From: an uncultured Eubacteriales bacterium
Lineage (GTDB): Bacteria; Bacillota; Clostridia; Oscillospirales; Acutalibacteraceae
Assembly: GCA_900319615.1 (NCBI GenBank)
Contig: ONPE01000022.1
Location: forward strand, 1-27,838
Direction of reading: 5' to 3'
Length of the DNA stretch: 27,838 bases
Part shown: positions 1 to 7,888 of the stretch, piece by piece
Layout of the letters: the number at the start of each line of letters is the position of its first letter
Numbering within the stretch: the stretch's first letter is position 1
Translations under genes and position numbers: made by a program
Notes under the pieces: generated by a model
Databases searched by the model: none
Seen by the model: the letters and a program-made list of their open reading frames with translations, nothing else
What the model was told of the DNA's origin: nothing

Positions 1-1532
1 TCCATATTCAGCAGGCGGTCGCTCTCTTCTCTTGTCAGCTCGACCACCGGGATCTTTGTCCAGGAGGAAACGATGGCGGCGATATCCTGAGCGCTGACCT
101 CGTCGGAGCTCTGCTTGCCGCGCTCCTGCCATTCGCTCTTAGCCTTCTCGAGCTGAGCGGTGACGTTCTTCTGCTCGTCGCGGAGCTGTGCAGCACGCTC
201 GAAGTCCTGCTCGCTGACTGCGGCGGTCTTTTCGCTCTCCAAGGTCTCGAGCTCTTTCTCAAGGTCCTTGATCTCCTCGGGATAGGTCAGGGCGTTAAGA
301 CGAACCTTGGAAGCCGCCTCGTCGACCAGGTCGATAGCCTTGTCGGGCAGATAACGGTCGGCGATATAGCGCGAGCTGAGCTTGACGGCTGCCTCGATAG
401 CCTCGTCTGTGATCTTTACCTTATGGTGAGCCTCATAGCGGTCGCGCAGACCCTTGAGGATGGCTATAGCGTCCTCCTCGCTCGGCTCGCCAACCTTGAC
501 CGGCTGGAACCTGCGCTCCAGAGCAGCGTCCTTCTCGATGTACTTGCGGTACTCTTCGAGAGTGGTCGCGCCGATGACCTGGAAGTCGCCGCGTGCAAGC
601 GAGGGCTTCAAGATATTTGCTGCGTCAGCGCTGCCCTCTGCGGCTCCGGTACCGATGATGGTGTGCAGCTCGTCGATGAAAAGGATGATGTTCTTGCTCT
701 TCTTGACCTCGTCGATGGCGTTCTTGATGCGATCCTCAAACTCGCCGCGGTACTTGGTGCCGGCTACCATGCCGGTGAGGTCGAGAGCAACTACGCGCTT
801 GTCGCGCAGATGCTCCGGCACCTCGCCGTTGGCGATCTTGAGAGCCAAGCCCTCTGCGATGGCGGTCTTGCCTACGCCGGGCTCGCCGATCAGACAGGGG
901 TTGTTCTTTGTGCGGCGCGAGAGAATCTGGATGATGCGCTTGATCTCTTCATCACGACCGATGACGGGGTCGATCTCGCCGTTCTTAGCAGCCTTGGTGA
1001 GGTCGCGCGAAAAACTGTCGAGAGTCTTGGACTCGGAGTCCTCGCCGCCCTGAGAGCCGGACGCGCCTTCAAAGGCGTCCTGTTCGCCGCCCTCCATACG
1101 GGCGCTCATACGCTCGGCAACTGCACGGGGGCTCACGCCCATCTCCTGCAGATAGCGGATAGCGTAGCTGTCGCCGTCGGACAGCAGGGCGATCAGAAGA
1201 TGCTCGGTGCCGACATAGCCGGAGCCTGTACGAGCCGAATACATAACAGCTGTCTGCATGACGCGCTTTGTACGCGGGGTAAAATCGTCGGGGCTGAGCT
1301 GAGTGGGAGCGCTGCCCTCGCCGGAGCCTGCGCGTATCAGCTGCTCGGTCTTTTCGGCGGTGACGCCGCTGTCCTTCAATGCGGCATAGGCTACGCCGCT
1401 GTTCTCTTTGCATAAGCCGAGCAGGATGTGCTCGGAGCCGATATAGGTATGACCTAAGTTCTGTGCGCTCTCGATAGCGAGGTTGAGCGCCTTGTTAGCC
1501 TTCTGTGTAAAACCTTTGAAATTGTATTTCAT
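1..1532 (-). CDS. clpC: ClpC, ATP-dependent Clp protease ATPase subunit (3' part outside window)
   Basis: Hsp100 unfoldase that feeds proteins, including arginine-phosphorylated ones, to the ClpP peptidase in the cytoplasm. About 510 N-terminal residues are in the window; the second AAA+ domain is beyond the left edge. The start is ATG at 1532, with AAAGGAGG 8 nt upstream (1541-1548). Seen: a Clp N domain (roughly residues 1-145), the first AAA+ module with Walker A GEPGVGKT at 216-223 and Walker B FIDELH at 285-290, then a middle region with a UVR motif (FERAAQLRDE, about residue 445) and VVSSWTKIPV just before the cut. The UVR motif in the middle domain is typical of ClpC and separates it from ClpA or ClpB. 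It is the last gene of the ctsR-mcsA-mcsB-clpC operon, 76 nt after mcsB, and is expected to be under CtsR control. Identification is secure. Confidence 0.97.
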   Translation of the reverse strand, partial: MKYNFKGFTQKANKALNLAIESAQNLGHTYIGSEHILLGLCKENSGVAYAALKDSGVTAEKTEQLIRAGSGEGSAPTQLSPDDFTPRTKRVMQTAVMYSARTGSGYVGTEHLLIALLSDGDSYAIRYLQEMGVSPRAVAERMSARMEGGEQDAFEGASGSQGGEDSESKTLDSFSRDLTKAAKNGEIDPVIGRDEEIKRIIQILSRRTKNNPCLIGEPGVGKTAIAEGLALKIANGEVPEHLRDKRVVALDLTGMVAGTKYRGEFEDRIKNAIDEVKKSKNIILFIDELHTIIGTGAAEGSADAANILKPSLARGDFQVIGATTLEEYRKYIEKDAALERRFQPVKVGEPSEEDAIAILKGLRDRYEAHHKVKITDEAIEAAVKLSSRYIADRYLPDKAIDLVDEAASKVRLNALTYPEEIKDLEKELETLESEKTAAVSEQDFERAAQLRDEQKNVTAQLEKAKSEWQERGKQSSDEVSAQDIAAIVSSWTKIPVVELTREESDRLLNM

Positions 1533-1550
1533 ATACCATACCTCCTTTAC

Positions 1551-1571
1551 GGGTAAAGGGTGAAGAGTGAA
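1551..1571. repeat. Three heptamers of the GGGTGAA type between mcsB and clpC
   Basis: GGGTAAA, GGGTGAA and GAGTGAA follow each other without gaps in the 76-nt mcsB-clpC spacer, directly next to the clpC ribosome binding site. On the other strand they read TTCACTC, TTCACCC, TTTACCC, close to the heptamers at 11732-11759. This is a minimal member of the heptamer arrays found elsewhere in the window; three units alone could be chance. Confidence 0.5.
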
Positions 1572-1608
1572 GGATCATTTTCGCGTCGATGCACTCGTTC
1601 ACCGAAAC

Positions 1609-2586
1609 TTATTCAAATCTTTCTCTGATGATCTCCGCGCGTTTGATATCGCGGTCGCGCGGCGTCATCGTGTCGCCGTACCGCGTCATGATAGAAGCAG
1701 GCTGGATCTCGACGATCAGCTTGTCTATGCTGTCGGAAGAGAGGGTCTCGAGCAGCTTTGAGCTCACGCCCAATCTGACAAGAGAGAGCAGCCTCATGGC
1801 TTCGCTGTGATCCATCAGCCTTGCGGTCTTGAGCAGTCCTAAGGCGCGGTGTATCTTATCCTGAGCCTCGATATCGTTCATCATCGGCTCTCTGGCTCTC
1901 ATCTCCTGAGTTATCAGCTGGGTGGTGATGTTGCGCAGGTTATCAATAGCCGCCTTTTCGGATATACCGAGGGTCACCTGATTGCTGAGCTGGAAGAATG
2001 CTCCGTCGGGCTTGGTGCTCTCGCCGTACAAGCCGCGCATGGTCAGCCCGAGCTTGGAGAGATTCGCGCCTATGCGATAGACGGCGCCGCTGATCTCGAG
2101 AGCAGGCAGATGCAGCATCACCGAAGCCCTCATGCCGGTGCCGAGGTTGGTCGGGCACTGGGTAAGATAGCCGAGCTGTTCATGGAAAGCGAAGTTTAAT
2201 TTCTTTGAGAGAATATTATCCACCTTATCGGCTAAGGCGTAAGCCTCGTCCGGCTCAAAGCCGTCCTTTATCACCTGCAGGCGGATATGATCCTCCTCGT
2301 TGACCATTATCGAAACGGTGTTGTCGTCGCTGAGGAAGACTGCCCTGCCCTCCTTGGCGCTGATGAAATCCGGGCTGACAAGATGGCGCTCGATCATCGC
2401 GACCCTGATAGCGTCCGATACCTTGTCGAGGTCGATGCGGTGGAACCTGATATCGCAGTCTTTGAGCGCTTCTTCTACCTTGTCCGCGATCTCGCGGGCT
2501 TTATCGGCAGGCAGACGGATCGGGAACGGATAATCCCTAAGATTCCTCGCCAGTCTTATTCTGGTCGATACTACAGCTTCACTCAT
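1609..2586 (-). CDS. mcsB: McsB, protein arginine kinase
   Basis: Phosphorylates arginine residues on proteins, marking them for ClpCP and inactivating CtsR during heat stress. Visible guanido-kinase features: STRIRLARN near the N-terminus, NEEDH at 96-100, CPTNLGTG at 144-151 carrying the conserved catalytic-domain Cys, and NQVTLGISE ending at Glu210. The C-terminal RDIKRA (312-317) matches the RDxxRA phospho-arginine-binding motif. I chose ATG 2586 because GGAGGG lies 6 nt upstream; an in-frame ATG at 2592 would abut that ribosome binding site. At 325 residues it is shorter than the approximately 363-residue Bacillus protein, mainly at the N-terminus. It starts 2 nt after the mcsA stop, so the two are probably translationally coupled. 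Confidence 0.96.
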   Translation of the reverse strand: MSEAVVSTRIRLARNLRDYPFPIRLPADKAREIADKVEEALKDCDIRFHRIDLDKVSDAIRVAMIERHLVSPDFISAKEGRAVFLSDDNTVSIMVNEEDHIRLQVIKDGFEPDEAYALADKVDNILSKKLNFAFHEQLGYLTQCPTNLGTGMRASVMLHLPALEISGAVYRIGANLSKLGLTMRGLYGESTKPDGAFFQLSNQVTLGISEKAAIDNLRNITTQLITQEMRAREPMMNDIEAQDKIHRALGLLKTARLMDHSEAMRLLSLVRLGVSSKLLETLSSDSIDKLIVEIQPASIMTRYGDTMTPRDRDIKRAEIIRERFE

Positions 2587-2588
2587 GA

Positions 2589-3089
2589 TCATCCCTCCGC
2601 TTCCTTTATCTCGTCGCGCAGCTGAGCCGCACGCTCAAAGTTTTCGTCTGCTATAGCCTTCTTCAGCTCATCCCTGAGCTTTGTCAGCTTATCGGTATCG
2701 CCGGTCTTTTCATCGTTGACGGTGTACTCGATATCGCCGGGGTGCTTGCCCTTGTGGAAGGTGTTGCCGTGGACGCTGCGGATGGTGGGCAAAAGCTCAT
2801 CGAAAAACGTATCGTAGCAATCCGCGCAGCCGACCTTACCGGTGCGCTTGATGTCGTTAAGTGTGCTGCCGCAGCTGCTGCAGTGGGTGGCTCCCGATAC
2901 AGCCGGGAGAGCGTTGGAGAAGAAGCCCGAGAGCAGTCCGCCGAAATCCGCGGAAAAATCCGGGAACATCTTATCGTAGCCGAGCTCGTGAGCACACTTC
3001 GGACAAAGCCTGTGCTCTTCATACTTGCCGTTTATCATGGTCTTGACGACCGTGGTTGCCTCATGTTGCTTACAGTGTTGACATAACAT
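2589..3089 (-). CDS. mcsA: McsA, zinc-finger activator of McsB
   Basis: Zinc-binding partner that activates the McsB arginine kinase and modulates CtsR. The 166-residue product has four CXXC pairs (CQHC, CPKC, CSSC, CADC) in two zinc modules and a C-terminal UVR motif (FERAAQLRDEIKEAE), the standard McsA layout. The start is ATG 3089, with GGAGG 7 nt upstream (3097-3101). An in-frame upstream ATG at 3119 would add ten residues lying over the ribosome binding site and was not used. It is the second gene of the ctsR operon, separated from ctsR by an interspersed repeat (3115-3212). Confidence 0.95.
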   Translation of the reverse strand: MLCQHCKQHEATTVVKTMINGKYEEHRLCPKCAHELGYDKMFPDFSADFGGLLSGFFSNALPAVSGATHCSSCGSTLNDIKRTGKVGCADCYDTFFDELLPTIRSVHGNTFHKGKHPGDIEYTVNDEKTGDTDKLTKLRDELKKAIADENFERAAQLRDEIKEAEG

Positions 3090-3114
3090 ATTATTACCTC
3101 CGTTCTTGATCATC

Positions 3115-3212
3115 GTCATCGCGAGGGAGTCTGCGACCGTGGCGATCCCCCTGTCGGAAATACCGTTTTATTCGGTTGAGATTGCCACGGCGATAAATCG
3201 CCTCGCAATGAC
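3115..3212. repeat. R2 interspersed element, copy 1, with inverted ends
   Basis: A 98-bp unit bounded by GTCATCGCGAGG on the left and CCTCGCAATGAC on the right. The similarity of the inverted ends continues inward to CCGTGGCRATCYC on both sides, so the unit is nearly one long imperfect palindrome. A second copy lies at 18658-18835. It sits inside the ctsR operon between ctsR and mcsA and would be transcribed as a hairpin. It has no coding capacity and looks like a non-autonomous (MITE- or REP-like) element. Confidence 0.75.
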
Positions 3213-3239
3213 ATTTTATTTTATCATATACCTTATCAA

Positions 3240-3695
3240 TTATGTGTCGAGCAAAGTCAACAGCATATTTTTGAATATCGTTGCCCTCAACGAATCGCGG
3301 TACTGCTGGGGTACGCTGAGATATGCCCTCTCCCCCGTTGCCGCCGCCATCAGCTTTGCGCTGGGCGCCTCGATGACCCCTCTGCCGAGGAGATTGTCGA
3401 GCATGACCTCCGCCGTAGCCTTATCGAGCGATTTGCCGACCGAGTTGACGATGTGCATGATCGTGCCCGATCGGGTGTCGTTGATACGGGTGATGCGGAT
3501 GTATCCGCCGCCTCCGCGCCTCGACTCTACGATGTACCCCTGCTCAGGGGTGAAGCGCGAGGTGATGACGTAGTTTATCTGGCTCGGCACACAGCCGAGG
3601 GTTGTTGCAAGCTCGTTGCGCCTGATCTCAGCCTCGCCGTCCTGCTCTTCAAGGATATCCTTGATGTACTGAGCTACCAAATCACTTATACGCAT
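3240..3695 (-). CDS. ctsR: CtsR, class III heat-shock repressor
   Basis: Dimeric repressor of the clp heat-shock genes; it binds direct GGTCAAA repeats and is released on heat stress. The 151-residue protein has the CtsR order: an N-terminal winged HTH (MRISDLVAQYIKDIL, then CVPSQINYVITSRFTPEQGY), the glycine-rich wing RRGGGGYIRI that senses heat in Bacillus, and a helical C-terminal domain. The start is ATG 3695 with a modest GAAGG ribosome binding site. It is the first gene of ctsR-mcsA-mcsB-clpC. Its promoter carries two CtsR-like boxes (3831-3847 and 3869-3885), consistent with autoregulation. Confidence 0.96.
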   Translation of the reverse strand: MRISDLVAQYIKDILEEQDGEAEIRRNELATTLGCVPSQINYVITSRFTPEQGYIVESRRGGGGYIRITRINDTRSGTIMHIVNSVGKSLDKATAEVMLDNLLGRGVIEAPSAKLMAAATGERAYLSVPQQYRDSLRATIFKNMLLTLLDT

Positions 3696-3730
3696 ATATA
3701 TTACCTTCTCTCTTGAATGAATTATACGAA

Positions 3731-3760
3731 ATCAGACAGAACATTATAGTGTACTAAAAA
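3731..3760 (+). repeat. Core repeat A, copy 6 (3' half only)
   Basis: ATCAGACAGAACATTATAG followed by TGTACTAAAA resembles the right half of the core repeat seen at 7018, 9702, 9942, 11773 and 13731. The left half with the variable hairpin is missing. It lies in the ctsR leader, right before a GGTG hairpin and heptamer array (3764-3826), the same order as around copy 2 at 9611-9774. Confidence 0.65.
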
Positions 3761-3763
3761 ACA

Positions 3764-3826
3764 GGTGAGGGCGCAGCCCTCCATTAACTCCTAATTCCTA
3801 ACTCCTAACTCCTAACTCCTAATTCC
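3764..3826 (+). repeat. Module B: GGTG hairpin plus six heptamers
   Basis: GGTG is followed by the perfect hairpin GAGGGC-GCA-GCCCTC (3767-3781), then CAT and six gapless heptamers from 3785 to 3826: TAACTCC, TAATTCC, three TAACTCC, TAATTCC. It sits in the roughly 150-nt leader of ctsR mRNA, so the transcript would carry its reverse complement. The same arrangement is at 9611-9700, with variants at 10015, 11711 and 13497. Confidence 0.8.
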
Positions 3827-3830
3827 TTGT

Positions 3831-3847
3831 CTTGATCTTTTCTGACC
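3831..3847 (-). promoter_or_regulatory. Second CtsR-like operator box
   Basis: On the minus strand GGTCAGA-AAA-GATCAAG resembles the CtsR consensus RGTCAAA-NAN-RGTCAAA with a few mismatches. It starts a few bases downstream of the ctsR -10, around the expected start of transcription. It is weaker than the box at 3869-3885. Confidence 0.5.
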
Positions 3848-3855
3848 TTGACTAT

Positions 3856-3884
3856 AGTATATACCATTGGTCAAAGAAAGTCAA
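3856..3884 (-). promoter_or_regulatory. ctsR operon promoter (sigma-A type)
   Basis: On the minus strand TTGACT (3879-3884), a 17-nt spacer and TATACT (3856-3861) make a good vegetative promoter facing ctsR, with an expected start near 3849 and a leader of about 150 nt. CtsR-like boxes lie over the -35 and just after the -10. It is divergent from the feoAB promoter 80 bp away. Confidence 0.8.
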
Positions 3885-3885
3885 G
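3869..3885. promoter_or_regulatory. CtsR operator
   Basis: GGTCAAAGAAAGTCAAG matches the CtsR heptad direct repeat GGTCAAA-NAN-RGTCAAA at all but the last position. It overlaps the ctsR -35 hexamer. A further overlapping AGGTCAAA runs to 3891. The adjacent ctsR gene supports the assignment. Confidence 0.8.
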
Positions 3886-3962
3886 GTCAAATTTGATTAT
3901 TAACAATTTGTTCAAAATTTATCTTTTGACGGCAAAATCGTACATACACATACGCAAACAGA

Positions 3963-3991
3963 TTGACACATAAGGCAAAACCTGATATAGT
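3963..3991 (+). promoter_or_regulatory. feoAB promoter (sigma-A type)
   Basis: TTGACA (3963-3968), a 17-nt spacer and TATAGT (3986-3991), eleven of twelve consensus bases, lies about 54 nt upstream of the feoAB start codon. A 16-bp palindrome overlaps the end of the -10 and the expected start site. Confidence 0.85.
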
Positions 3992-4005
3992 TAGTATATA
4001 CTAAC
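3990..4005. promoter_or_regulatory. Palindromic operator candidate for iron-dependent repression of feoAB
   Basis: GTTAGTATATACTAAC is a perfect 16-bp palindrome covering the last bases of the feoAB -10 and the start site. Its TTAG...CTAA arms resemble binding sites of DtxR/IdeR/MntR-family metal repressors. Position and target gene fit Fe(II)-dependent repression. The regulator itself is not in this window, so the assignment is inference. Confidence 0.6.
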
Positions 4006-4044
4006 CTACAATATCCGACTCAATATCCTACGGAGATGTTTTGC

Positions 4045-6381
4045 ATGACACTTAAAGAACTAAAACCCGGTCAGTCTGCCGTGATAACCGCCGTCGGCGG
4101 CGAGGGCAGCCTGCGCCAGCACTTTTTAGACATGGGCGTTATCCCCGGAGCGGAGGTCACCTTCGTCAAGCTCGCGCCCCTGGGCGACCCCATGCAGCTG
4201 CGCATACACGGCTACGAGCTGACCCTGCGCCTTGCAGACGCACAAAAGGTCGAGGTCTCCCCCATCGAGAAGATCGAGGAGAAACTCGAGCAGGAACACA
4301 AAACGACCCCCCACCCCGGTCTGGGCGAAGAGGGACGCTTTCATGAAAAGGGCAGCGGCGACCCGTTGCCCGAGGGCACCCTGCTGACCTTTGCGCTTGT
4401 CGGCAACCAGAACTGCGGCAAGACCACGCTGTTCAATCAGCTTACCGGCTCCAACCGGCACGTGGGCAACTTCCCCGGCGTGACCGTAGACCGCAAGGAC
4501 GGCATGATCAAGGGACGCCCCGATACGCTTGTCACCGACCTGCCCGGCATCTACTCGATGTCGCCGTACTCGGGCGAAGAGATAGTCTCGCGCGACTTTG
4601 TGCTCAAGGAGAAGCCCAAGGCGATCATCAACATCGTCGACGCTACAAACATCGAGCGCAACCTCTATCTGACCATGCAGCTGCTCGAGATGGACTTCCC
4701 GATGGTCGTGGCGCTGAATATCATGGACGAGATCACCGCAAACGGCGGCTCCATCGACATCAACACCCTCGAAGCCCTGTTAGGCGTGCCCGTGGTGCCG
4801 ATATCCGCGGCGAAGAACGAGGGCGTGGACGAGCTTGTACGTCACGCCGTACACATCGCGCATTATCAGGAGAAGCCTGCGCGTCAGGACTTTTGCGACA
4901 ACACCGATCACGGCGGCGCGGTGCACAGATGCCTGCACGCGGTATGCCATCTTATAGAGGACAAGGCTGCCGCCGCAGATATCCCCCTGCGCTTTGCGGC
5001 GTCAAAGCTGATCGAGGGCGATCCTCTCGTTCAGAAAGCGCTGGAGCTCGATGATGAAGAGCTGCATATGCTGGAGCACATCGTAAGCCGCATGGAGAAG
5101 GAGCGCGGGCTCGACCGCAACGCCGCCATCGCGGATATGCGCTACGCGTTTATAGAAAAGGTATGCAAGCAGACGGTCTCGAAGCCCAAGGAGAGCCGCG
5201 AGCACATCCGCAGCCGCAGGATCGACCGCATACTCACCGGCAAGTACACCGCCCTGCCGATGTTCATCCTCATCATGGCGGCGGTATTCTATCTGACCTT
5301 CGAGCTCATCGGGGGCAACCTGCAGAATCTTTTGGAAAGCGGTTTGGAAGCCCTGACCGGTACTGTGCGCACGGCGCTTGAAGGCGCAGGAGTAAACGCA
5401 GTGATAACCGGTCTCGTCACCGACGGAATACTCACCGGCGTAGGCAGCGTGCTGAGCTTTTTGCCGGTCATCGTGATACTGTTCTTCTTCCTGTCCATAC
5501 TGGAGGATACCGGCTATCTTGCGAGGGTGGCGTTCTTCATGGACAAGCTGCTCAGGCGCATCGGTCTCTCCGGACGCAGCATCGTACCCATGCTGATAGG
5601 CTTCGGCTGCACCGTACCGGCGGTCATGTCTACGCGCACTCTGCCCAGCGAGCGCGACCGCAGGATGACGATACTGCTCACACCGTTCATGAGCTGCACC
5701 GCAAAGCTGCCGATATACGCCTTCTTCGTTACGGCATTCTTCGCAAGGGAGAAGTGGCTTATCATCACCGGGCTGTACATCCTCGGCATAGTAGTAGGGC
5801 TTTTTATGGCGCTGCTGATGAAGAAAACGATGTTCAGGGGCGAGGCTGTGCCGTTCGTCATGGAGCTGCCCAACTACCGTATGCCGGGCGCAAAGAACGT
5901 TATGCGCCTGCTGTGGGAGAAGGCAAAGGACTTTTTACAGCGAGCCTTCACGATCATCTTCATCGCGACCATCGTGCTGTGGTTCCTGCAGCATTTCAGC
6001 TTTTCCCTCGACATGGTCGACGACTCGCAGGGCAGCATACTCTCGGTGATAGCGGGCTTCATAGCTCCGATATTCTCCCCGATAGGCTTGGGCGACTGGC
6101 GGCTCGTGACCTCGCTGATAAGCGGAGTCATCGCCAAAGAGAGCGTTGTGGCGGCTATGGAGGTACTGTACAAGGGCGGAGTCGCGGGAGTCATAGCTCC
6201 GCTGACGGCTGTATCCATGCTGATATTCAGCCTGCTCTATACGCCGTGCATCGCGGCTGTGACCTCGGTGCGCCGTGAGCTCGGCAGACGCTGGGCGATC
6301 GGCATGGTGATCTGGCAGTGCGCGATCGCGTATATCATCACCATGATCGTATACTATATATGTATGCTCTGCGGCGTGTAA
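4045..6381 (+). CDS. feoB: FeoA-FeoB fusion, ferrous iron transporter
   Basis: Inner-membrane Fe(II) uptake protein. Residues 1 to about 75 are a FeoA SH3-like domain (LKPGQSAVITAV, GGEGSLRQHFLDMGV, HGYELTLRLADAQKVEV). A charged linker (about 76-110) joins it to FeoB: a G domain with G1 GNQNCGKT at 120-127, G2 GVTVDRK, G3 DLPG at 165-168 and NIMD at 225-228 in the G4 position, then a helical regulatory domain and a polytopic membrane part with Gate motifs (IGFGCTVPAVM; FMSCTAKLPIYAFF). ATG 4045 was chosen because GGAG lies 9 nt upstream; the in-frame ATG at 4036 abuts it. FeoA is usually a separate gene, so the fusion fixes 1:1 stoichiometry. Promoter and palindromic operator are upstream and the Cys-rich partner gene follows. 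Confidence 0.97.
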   Translation: MTLKELKPGQSAVITAVGGEGSLRQHFLDMGVIPGAEVTFVKLAPLGDPMQLRIHGYELTLRLADAQKVEVSPIEKIEEKLEQEHKTTPHPGLGEEGRFHEKGSGDPLPEGTLLTFALVGNQNCGKTTLFNQLTGSNRHVGNFPGVTVDRKDGMIKGRPDTLVTDLPGIYSMSPYSGEEIVSRDFVLKEKPKAIINIVDATNIERNLYLTMQLLEMDFPMVVALNIMDEITANGGSIDINTLEALLGVPVVPISAAKNEGVDELVRHAVHIAHYQEKPARQDFCDNTDHGGAVHRCLHAVCHLIEDKAAAADIPLRFAASKLIEGDPLVQKALELDDEELHMLEHIVSRMEKERGLDRNAAIADMRYAFIEKVCKQTVSKPKESREHIRSRRIDRILTGKYTALPMFILIMAAVFYLTFELIGGNLQNLLESGLEALTGTVRTALEGAGVNAVITGLVTDGILTGVGSVLSFLPVIVILFFFLSILEDTGYLARVAFFMDKLLRRIGLSGRSIVPMLIGFGCTVPAVMSTRTLPSERDRRMTILLTPFMSCTAKLPIYAFFVTAFFAREKWLIITGLYILGIVVGLFMALLMKKTMFRGEAVPFVMELPNYRMPGAKNVMRLLWEKAKDFLQRAFTIIFIATIVLWFLQHFSFSLDMVDDSQGSILSVIAGFIAPIFSPIGLGDWRLVTSLISGVIAKESVVAAMEVLYKGGVAGVIAPLTAVSMLIFSLLYTPCIAAVTSVRRELGRRWAIGMVIWQCAIAYIITMIVYYICMLCGV

Positions 6382-6469
6382 CAGGCGCGCCTGAGTATCG
6401 CTACTATCCCCTTTACACACAATGAAATCTGTACTTATCATAATTACCATGCACTTTTCGGGAGGATAT

Positions 6470-6619
6470 ATGAATACGATTGAGATAATCATAACGGCTG
6501 TTATAGCTATAGCAGTCATCGCTGCAGTCGTCATTATAATTCGAAGAAAGAAAAAAGGAAGATGCTCCTGCGGCTGCGAGGGCTGCACGATGAACTGCGC
6601 TTATAAAGGTAAGCAGTAG
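6470..6619 (+). CDS. FeoB-associated Cys-rich membrane protein
   Basis: A 49-residue protein with an N-terminal hydrophobic helix (about residues 4-24), a basic stop-transfer RRKKK, and a Cys-rich tail CSCGCEGC...NC with five cysteines. Length, layout and position 88 nt after feoB match the FeoB_associated family, small proteins found with FeoB in Bacillota whose exact role is not established. The tail could bind Fe(II) on the cytoplasmic side. The start ATG 6470 follows GGGAGG; an in-frame ATG at 6422 has no ribosome binding site and would place a stretch before the helix. Confidence 0.85.
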   Translation: MNTIEIIITAVIAIAVIAAVVIIIRRKKKGRCSCGCEGCTMNCAYKGKQ

Positions 6620-6960
6620 TTTTATCAGAGATCGGTCTGAAAGCAGCGTGCGTATTCTGTCTGCTGTTTTCGATATATGAAACGTCTGTCATCCCGAAAA
6701 GCAGCGAACATTATCAGGTGTAAACGCCGTAACAATTTGTTCATCACGGTTACGCGATCTTGTTACATCAAAAAGCGGCATGAACAGTGGGTTTCTTCTA
6801 TATGTAAACCATGTAACCGTAACTTAAGAATATAAAAAAATAAAACAGGTATAGATAAACAGAAAAAGTTTTCAAACGCAAGTTTACAGTTTACAAGTTT
6901 ACAGTTACACTAAAAACTCACAGCGCCGCGATTGTGTAATTCTCTATGAAACGCGAATGG
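6620..6960. other. AT-rich spacer after the feo operon, no gene seen
   Basis: No credible coding frame. Two weak hairpins (TCAGA/TCTGA near 6626-6642 and AGCAG/CTGCT near 6651-6675, the latter followed by GTTTT) could end feo transcripts, but neither is a convincing terminator. Around 6880-6905 GTTTACA-type units are repeated in short direct order. From 6964 onward the spacer turns into repeat elements. Confidence 0.6.
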
Positions 6961-6963
6961 AAA

Positions 6964-7013
6964 TCCTCATCCGTCTCGGCAACCCGAGCCGGCTTTCCCC
7001 TCAAGGGGAAGGC
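6964..7013. repeat. R3-like partial element with two hairpins
   Basis: Contains CTCGG-CAAC-CCGAG (6975-6988) and TTCCCC-TCAA-GGGGAA (6995-7010) in the order seen, reversed, at the start of the R3 elements (purine-rich hairpin, then a variable GC hairpin, then GGATGAGGATT instead of GGAGGGATT). It joins directly to core repeat A at 7018. It is a shortened relative, not a full copy. Confidence 0.5.
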
Positions 7014-7017
7014 ATTT

Positions 7018-7087
7018 GATCATATCCCAACGCCGTGATCTATCTTACTTATGCCAACATCAGACAAAACAGTATGGTGTACTAAAA
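7018..7087 (+). repeat. Core repeat A, copy 1
   Basis: A 70-bp copy: ATCATATCCCAACGCCGTG, TGATCTATCTTACTT, then ATCAGACAAAACAG and TATGGTGTACTAAAA. It shares long blocks with copy 2 (9702-9774, inverted). It ends at the T-tract of the terminator for the amino acid transporter operon. Confidence 0.85.
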
Positions 7088-7120
7088 GAAAAAGCAGTAT
7101 AGCGTTATGCTACACTGCTT
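7084..7120 (-). terminator. Terminator of the amino acid ABC operon
   Basis: Stem 7092-7103 pairs with 7109-7120 (eleven pairs, one mismatch, 5-nt loop). On the minus strand it is followed by TTTCTTTT (7084-7091). It lies 19 nt after the ATPase stop. On the plus strand the hairpin is followed by ATATTTTTAT, so it may also stop transcripts from the feo side. The T-tract overlaps the end of core repeat A. Confidence 0.85.
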
Positions 7121-7138
7121 ATATTTTTATCTGATGAT

Positions 7139-7874
<736 letters not shown>

Positions 7875-7888
<14 letters not shown>

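Noticed and set aside
177..1532. ClpC as a possible UvrB/UvrC relative because of the UVR motif
   Set aside because: UVR motifs are normal in ClpC and McsA; the AAA+ domain and operon context settle the identity.
1609..2586. mcsB as a truncated pseudogene
   Set aside because: The frame is intact, catalytic and phospho-arginine-binding motifs are present, and it is coupled to mcsA.
3856..4003. Shared AGTATATAC between the ctsR -10 and the feoAB palindrome as a common operator
   Set aside because: At ctsR the similarity is half-sided and explained by the -10 hexamer; no second arm is present.
4006..4044. Riboswitch or structured leader before feoAB
   Set aside because: The leader is only about 50 nt and shows no stable fold; the palindrome overlaps the promoter and fits an operator better.
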